Source: Penicillium oxalicum (taxonomy: Eukaryota; Ascomycota; Eurotiomycetes; Eurotiales; Aspergillaceae). From it: 64,000 nucleotides of DNA. This document shows, in pieces, positions 58,038 through 64,000 of this stretch. Position numbers and translations under genes: made by a program. How positions within the stretch are numbered: the first letter of the stretch is position 1; every line of letters begins with the position of its first letter. The notes beneath the pieces are model-generated. The model had not been told where the DNA came from. It made no database searches and saw only the letters and a list, made by a program, of their open reading frames with translations. The DNA is taken from contig NC_064650.1 in assembly GCF_001723175.1 (NCBI RefSeq), positions 4,092,001 through 4,156,000 on the forward strand. Reading direction: 5' to 3'.

Positions 58038-58773
58038 ATCGATCCGGAAATGGGGAGGTTCGTGTGCAGCGACGCCCGCGCGAGTCCACGTCGCTTCGCG
58101 TCCGGAGGGGCTGTCCTTGTGCCGTCAATCCGTCGGCCGTCGACTGATGAGGGTCACCAAACCAGACTGCCCGGCAGGCGCATTCCCCAGCAAAAGAAGT
58201 CGAACTCACTCTTTTGCTCGTTCTCCAGAAGACGGAAGTGGTTCCTCGAGATCTGACGTAAGGTGCACAGCTTGCTCTGGGAAGACCTGACAGAGTGGGA
58301 GAGCCCCTTCTGACGCCGTCTCAAACATTCGGTCAAGGTAACCTCAAATCAAGGGTTCAAAGTCAAGGAAATATCAACCAGGCCCGTCGTGGTTGGACCG
58401 ACCACATCCTCCGATTCCTCCGGCGGGACGAGAGGGGCGAGCATATTATGTCAGCATATGGTCATTAGTGTCACGTGAACACGTGTCGAAATTGGGCGCG
58501 CGTAGTGGAGCCGCTTGACGTTATCGCAGGCAGAGCCGGCATTATTGTCACGGAGATCAGATCTCCACCCCCCAAGGGGATATAGCTGTCGCACTTGACC
58601 AGACCGGTAGCAGCTCTCTGAGAAATAACCAGTGACGAGAGATTCGTTGCTCTTCTTTGTGGGCGTCAAGAGAACTTCACCCTACTACCACGGAGGCCGT
58701 TGGATGTGATCACCAGGATGTATGCGCCCCCCAGACTTGACTCGTTTTGGATCCGGCAATGATCAACTGACGA
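58038..58773. promoter_or_regulatory. divergent promoter: lreB / rad50, with twin CACGTG boxes and a palindrome
   Basis: These 736 bases separate the starts of lreB and rad50. Two CACGTG palindromes lie two bases apart at 58473-58478 and 58481-58486. A perfect inverted repeat (GGAGATC A GATCTCC) sits at 58552-58566. A CGATAA GATA-type box is at 58519-58524 on the minus strand. CACGTG is a bHLH recognition site and GATA is the LreB class, so both are plausible regulatory sites; binding is inference. Confidence 0.6.
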
Positions 58774-61700
58774 ATGCGCAGGTGTAAGCGTCCAGAAAAA
58801 AACGGTCAATACTAGAGGGTGAGAACTGACCATGGGAATGTTTCAATGCAGCGAAAATTGACAAGCTCTCGATCTTGGGGTAAGCAATGTCCAAACTATG
58901 AACACGATGGCAAATTGGCGATGATCCTCCGCCACGAGGCTAATGACGGTCCTATTGAACCAGAGTCCGCTCCTTCGATAACACACGTAGCGAGACGATC
59001 CAATTTCATACCCCTCTCACTCTGATCGTTGGGTACAATGGATCGGGAAAGACGGTGTGTCGATGAGTGCTACATACTCGTCAGTCAGCGAGGTCTGTGA
59101 AGCTGATGTATGGTAGACCATTATCGAATGTCTCAAATATGCGACCACCGGCGACCTTCCCCCAAACAGCAAAGGCGGCGCTTTCATCCATGACCCCAAG
59201 CTATGCGGCGAGAAAGAAGTCCTCGCCCAGGTGAAGCTTTCGTTCAACGGGACCTCTGGCGCAAAGATGGTCGCGACCCGCAGTCTGCAGCTTACGGTCA
59301 AGAAAACAACAAGGCAGCAAAAGACACTTGAGGGCCAGCTTGTCATGGTGAAGAATGGCGAGCGCGCCTCAATCTCCTCGCGGGTGGCGGAACTCGATCA
59401 AATCATGCCTCAGTATCTTGGTGTTTCCAAAGCGGTGTTGGACTCGGTGATATTTTGCCATCAGGATGAAAGCCTGTGGCCCATGAGCGAACCCTCCGTG
59501 TTGAAAAAGCGATTCGACGAGATCTTCGAAGCCATGAAGTACACCAAGGCCATCGATAATATCAAGGCTTTGCGGAAAAAGCAGACCGAGGAACTAGGAA
59601 AGTTCAAGATCATGGAGCAAAATGCAAAGGAGGACAAGGAGAAGGCTGACCGAGCCGAAAAACGGTCCATCAAACTCCAAGATGAAATCGAGGCGCTGCG
59701 GGAGGAGACTCAGCAAATGTCCAAGGAATTGCGGCGTGTAGCCGAATTAGCTGATAAAGCTTGGAAGGAATCCGAGAGCTACGCACAAGTGCTTGGCGCT
59801 TTAGAGGGCAAACGCATCGAGGCCAAGAGCATTGAAAGGACCATCGACAATCTAAAGAGACATCTCGTGGAGCTTGATGATTCGGACGAATGGCTGCAGT
59901 CCAACCTCGAGCAATTTGAAACGAAACAAATTGATTTCCAACAGCAGGAGGAGTCCCAGAAGGAAAACTACGTGGAACTCAAAGAGAGAATTGAGACTGC
60001 CCGACATAGACTAGGTCTCAAGCAGGCGGAAAATGGCAAACACGAAAACGACAAAGCGAATTATGAGCGACAGATTCAAAAACGCCAAAATATGATCAAC
60101 GAAACTGCCCGCAATAACAATATTCGCGGAGTTGACGACAATATGGACCAGTCTGAGATCGATGATTTTATGCAGAAGGTCCGGCGCCATTTGCGCGAGC
60201 AAAATTCATCACTCGATCGCGTGAAGCGGGAAGCTCAACGTGAGCTTCGTGAGGTACAAACTACACTGAACGAAATTGGTCAAAGGAAATCCGCACTACA
60301 GGAGGCCAAGAACGCTGCAAAGAGACAAATCGCAGCGAACGACAAAGAAGCGGCTCTGCATCAGGGAAAGCTTAACGAGATCGAGGTTGACGAAGGTGTC
60401 CAGGCAGCCCTCGAAGCCAAGATTGAAGACATCTCTTCGAGTCTCGAGGCCGCAAAAGAGAGGGCCAAGAACGCTGCGTGGGAACGACAAACCCAAGACA
60501 TCACCGCACAATTGCAACATCTGGAGGATGAAGGGTTAAAGCTTAACACCGAGCTCATCGAGTCCACAAAGAAGGCAGGTGACTTGGCTCGGTTGGATCA
60601 CCTGAAGAAGGAGTTGAAAGATCGAGATCGCGCGCTGCAAACTATGAAGAGTGCTCATGGGGAACGCTTGGCAAAAATCGTCGGCCCTGACTGGCTACCT
60701 GACACGCTTGAGAAAGACTTTCAACGAGCGGTTGATAGTCAATCCAAACAGGTCGCTGATGCTGAGCGCGCTCGTGACAATGTTAATCGCGAACTCGAAC
60801 AGGTCGAGTTCAAGTTGAATAATGCGAAGAGGACCTTGAAGCAACGAAACAATGATCTGAACGATTGCAAAGCTGAGATTCGACAAGCAATCGACGCCGA
60901 CCCACCGGAGTACCCTGAGATTGTCAAGGACCGCCAGGCTCAATACGAGTTGGCTCGGAAGGACGCCGACCAATATGCTGGTATGGGGGAATACCTGAAT
61001 AAGTGTCTTGACGCGGCAAAACGTACAAAGATGTGTCGCACGTGCCAGCGGTCTTTCAAGAACGAGACCGAACTTCAAACTTTTACGAGGAAATTGGAAG
61101 CTCTTGTCAAAAAGGCTGGACTGGACGCCGAGGACGAAGCTTTGCAGGGTCTCGAGAATGATCTCGCGATGGCTCGCGCCGCTCATGGCTTCTATGAACA
61201 GTGGACGCGTCTTTCCGAGACTGAAATACCAGAGCTTGAGAAGGAAGAGCAACATTGCGAGTTGCAGCGGGATGAATTGCTGGACAAGGTCGAGGCGCAT
61301 GATCGCACGGTCGGTGAGAGAGTAGAGAGCAAAAGGGATGTTGAAACATTGGCAAAGACAGTGGCCACCATCGCTAGGTATGATGCTGAGATCAAGAACA
61401 TCACGTCCCAAATTGAGGATCTCGCGGCCAAACAGCAAGACGCTTCCATGAGCCGCACATTAGAGGACATTCAAGAGGAAATAGCTGCCTCCAACGAGAA
61501 GTCTCGCAACTTGAAGAAAACCCTCGCGAAACTCATCCATGAGAAGGAGCAGTCCCAAGTTGAGACGAATAAGCTGGAACTCCAACTCAGAGATGTTCGG
61601 GATAGTCTCAGTAACACCAAGTTTCAGCTTGAAAGAAAAGCTGATTTGCTGGTCCGCATGGAGGAATACAAAACACTCAACTCTCAGCAACGGGAGGCTA

Positions 61701-62977
61701 TTGAGAAAGCCGATGGTGATATCGAGGCTCTGACACCGGAATTGCTTCAAGCACAATCCCGCTACGATGATATTAGCCAAAAAGCTGAAACACGCGAACG
61801 CGATTTACAGCTCGAAATCAGTCGACTCTCTGACAGCATTCACCAGCTGGATCTTGCTAATGAAGATATCAACTCATACATCGAGCGAGGAGGCCCCGCT
61901 CAACTGGAGCGAAGCAAAGAAGAACTGGTCCGACTTGAAAATGAGATCAGCCAATTCGAAAGGGAACAAGGCGAGATCACGAGAGAAATCAACAGAATAT
62001 CTGCCCAACTCAAAGACAGTGAGAACACAAAACGACAATACTCTGATAATTTGACGTATCGCCAAGCTACCCGATCTCTGGACAATGTGCTCGAAGAGAT
62101 CGAGGAACTGGAAGCGCAAAACGCAGAGGTTGATCGCAGTCGCTTTAAACAGGAGTCGGAGCGCTGGACCCGCGAGCATAACGCATTGGCTGCAAAACAG
62201 GCCAGCAAAATGGGTGAAATGAAGTCGAAGGATGACCAATTGATGCAATTGTTAGCCGACTGGGATACGGACTACAAGGACGCGGCATCCAAATACAAAG
62301 AGGCGCACATCAAGGTCGAAACTACTAAAGCTGCGGTCGATGATCTCGCACGTTACGGGGGTGCTTTGGATAAGGCAATCATGCGTTATCATGGCTTGAA
62401 GATGGAAGAAATCAATTCCATCATTGGCGAGCTCTGGCAGAAGACCTATCGTGGAACTGACGTCGATACGATTCTCATCCGGTCAGACAACGAAAATGCC
62501 AAGGGCAACCGGTCGTACAATTACCGGGTATGTATGGTGAAGTCGGGCGCGGAAATGGACATGCGTGGCCGCTGCAGCGCTGGTCAGAAGGTCCTCGCCA
62601 GTATCATCATCCGACTTGCCCTTGCCGAGTGCTTTGGTGTGAATTGTGGCCTCATCGCTCTCGACGAACCGACCACCAATCTCGACCGCGACAATATCCG
62701 CTCGCTCGCCGAATCGTTGCACGACATCATTCGTGCCCGCCAACAGCAGGCCAACTTTCAACTCATCGTCATCACCCATGACGAAGAATTCCTCCGCCAT
62801 ATGCAGTGCGGCGACTTTAGCGACTACTACTACCGGGTTTCACGGAATGAGAGACAAAAATCGATCATTGAGAGACAATCCATCGCCGAGGTAGGTGACC
62901 GAATCTTCGGAGTCGTCTTCAAGACGAGATTGCGCCAGCTAATGCTAATACCCGCTCTCCTTCACTAGGTCATGTAA
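58774..62977 (+). CDS. rad50: RAD50, ATPase of the MRN double-strand-break repair complex
   Basis: A 1303-residue SMC-like ATPase. With Mre11 and Nbs1/Xrs2 it senses and tethers DNA breaks. Exons are 58774-58783, 58852-58879, 58964-59054, 59117-62890 and 62969-62977. The first exon holds only ATGCGCAGGT, giving [13 protein letters not shown]. This is the one upstream option I found that starts with ATG and keeps the conserved SKIDKLS start in frame. The last exon is only GTC ATG TAA. Walker A is [15 protein letters not shown], split after the Thr codon by an intron. The Q-loop is [12 protein letters not shown]. Long coiled coils flank the zinc hook CRTC near residue 660. The signature motif is [18 protein letters not shown], and Walker B is [13 protein letters not shown], followed by IVITHDEEF. 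All exons sum to exactly 1304 codons. Confidence 0.96.
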
Positions 62978-63216
62978 TAAACTGACGACGGAGGGGGGGG
63001 GGGGGTCCATGATTGTTTGGAGAACAAGTTCTCTTTCTACGTTTTTCTGTCCAAGTTCATTCAAGAAGGCTTTAGTAAAGTCTATCTGTGGGTTGTTGCT
63101 TTTTTATTGATACCTCTTGTGCCTATAGCAATAGCAATGTTATTGTTCTTCCCCCCCCTTTTTTTTCAATGCATTTTGCAGGGCAGCTCCCCCCGATGTA
63201 GTCTGTATTTTTATAT
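62978..63216. other. short convergent 3' region with G13 run
   Basis: The 239 bases between rad50 and rad1 contain a run of 13 G at 62993-63005, 16 bases after the rad50 stop, and T-rich sequence. Both 3' UTRs must fit here or overlap. Confidence 0.6.
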
Positions 63217-64000
63217 TCATGAGACATCAATTGCGATGTCACCGTCGGCGTCTTCTTCATCCAGCAAAGGGACAAATCGATAGTCCACGAAGCACCTGGG
63301 GCCTGTAGCGGCTTTCACTCCAGCGCCCACGGATCGTCCTGTTGGAGTTTGATCATCTAGATCGACCATGAACTGGAAGCTGAGCACTCCCTGGCGGTCT
63401 CCTCGGATACTAACTTTGTTGGCGACTGCCATGGCCCGAGCCGCCTTCTTGATCAGTCCGAATCTGTAGCTCTGACGAATCCGGTCGCCCATTGACGAAG
63501 GAGGCGAGACTTGAAAGGTCTCGGTGACCGTTGGCGCAGCTCGGGCTCTCGTGGCACGCGATCGTGCCGTTCCATCATCAGTCAGAATTTTGTGTGCCTG
63601 TGAAGCTCGATCGGCCTGAGTAGACCCGCCAGAAGCTTCAGCATGTTGATCCATGGAGAATTCTATGGTCGATTCACTGAAGGGACCGCCAGCCCCGGAG
63701 AGAGCAAACCACGGTTCTCTATTCGCACAGGCAGATAACTTCAGGATTGTCGGGTTCGACGAATCCAGCTCCGCGATGGCATTGTGGAGCCAGGCAGAGC
63801 GCATGATGATCTTCATGATAATCCCGTCGCGCTGAAATGGAATGTCCATCTCGGCATCCTCAGGCTCATAGGTTACCAATTCGCAGGTGGTTTTGACGCC
63901 TGCCTCGGTGATTGCAATGCTAAGAGGAGCACCGGAGTGGGCGTACTGCAGAGTGCAGGAGCGGTCCATGAGCAGGGCCGGTCCTGAGAATGCGCTTGAA
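63217..64000 (-). CDS. rad1: Rad1, checkpoint clamp (9-1-1) subunit, 5' end outside the window
   Basis: The C-terminal 260 residues of a Rad1-family protein, part of the PCNA-like Rad9-Rad1-Hus1 clamp that signals DNA damage. The open frame runs off the right edge without a start. The residues SSAFSGPALLMDRSCTLQYA precede the only visible ATG and belong to the conserved body. Typical features are APLSIAITEAGVKTTCELVTYEPEDAE, QRDGIIMKIIMRSAWLHNAIAELDSSNPTIL, ESTIEFSMD, RIRQSYRFGLIKKAARAMAVANKVSIRGD, GVLSFQFMVDLDDQ and the C-terminal CFVDYRFVPLLDEEDADGD. The ATG at 63969 is therefore internal and not the start. It converges on rad50, another double-strand-break and checkpoint gene. Confidence 0.9.
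   Translation of the reverse strand, partial: SSAFSGPALLMDRSCTLQYAHSGAPLSIAITEAGVKTTCELVTYEPEDAEMDIPFQRDGIIMKIIMRSAWLHNAIAELDSSNPTILKLSACANREPWFALSGAGGPFSESTIEFSMDQHAEASGGSTQADRASQAHKILTDDGTARSRATRARAAPTVTETFQVSPPSSMGDRIRQSYRFGLIKKAARAMAVANKVSIRGDRQGVLSFQFMVDLDDQTPTGRSVGAGVKAATGPRCFVDYRFVPLLDEEDADGDIAIDVS

Noticed and set aside
63217..63969. Rad1 as a complete 250-residue protein starting at 63969
   Set aside because: The frame stays open to the window edge and the preceding residues fit the conserved Rad1 body, so the ATG is internal.

Overview
The window is nuclear DNA of a filamentous ascomycete, most likely a member of the Eurotiales (Aspergillus/Penicillium type). The grounds are many short GT-AG introns (about 50-90 bases, with a few longer), compact genes on both strands, and a gene set typical of these fungi (CaM kinase cmkA, calnexin, acrB, a WC-2/LreB blue-light factor). 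I could reconstruct 22 protein-coding genes. One is cut by the right edge of the window. For all complete genes except the first two, the exon lengths sum to an exact multiple of three. I saw no tRNA, rRNA, CRISPR array or intact transposon.

Layout. 0-9 kb: CaM kinase (+), dynactin p50 (-) and a lipocalin-like conserved fungal protein (+). The first two carry single-base deletions that break the reading frame. 9-17 kb: mitochondrial methylmalonate-semialdehyde dehydrogenase (-), calnexin (-) and methylthioribulose-1-phosphate dehydratase (+). 17-26 kb: Vps5-type sorting nexin (+), mitochondrial ribosomal protein bL31m (-), a flavin-reductase-like protein (+) and acrB (-). 26-29.4 kb: gene-poor. 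29.4-35.4 kb: an MmgE/PrpD-family protein (-), a hotdog thioesterase (-), a small LYR-motif protein resembling ETFRF1/LYRM5 (+) and a SAM-dependent methyltransferase (-). 35.4-40.1 kb: a gene-poor stretch of 4.7 kb. 40-51 kb: Ccr4 deadenylase (+), monoacylglycerol-lipase-like hydrolase (+), TRM61-like tRNA methyltransferase (-), a HAD phosphatase (+) and a Dcr2-type phosphatase (+). 51-58 kb: an OXNAD1-like oxidoreductase (-), a four-helix membrane protein (+) and the GATA/PAS factor LreB/WC-2 (-). 58.7-64 kb: RAD50 (+), and RAD1 of the 9-1-1 clamp (-, partial).

Most genes are housekeeping and do not form an obvious pathway cluster. Some arrangements may matter. lreB and rad50 share one 736-base divergent promoter that contains two CACGTG boxes and a perfect palindrome, and rad50 converges on rad1. 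The thioesterase and the LYR protein also share a promoter, and both look mitochondrial. I found no clear undescribed multi-gene system. The strongest anomalies are the cluster of frameshifts in the first two genes, several very small exons, the two gene-poor stretches, and a few conserved families of unknown function.
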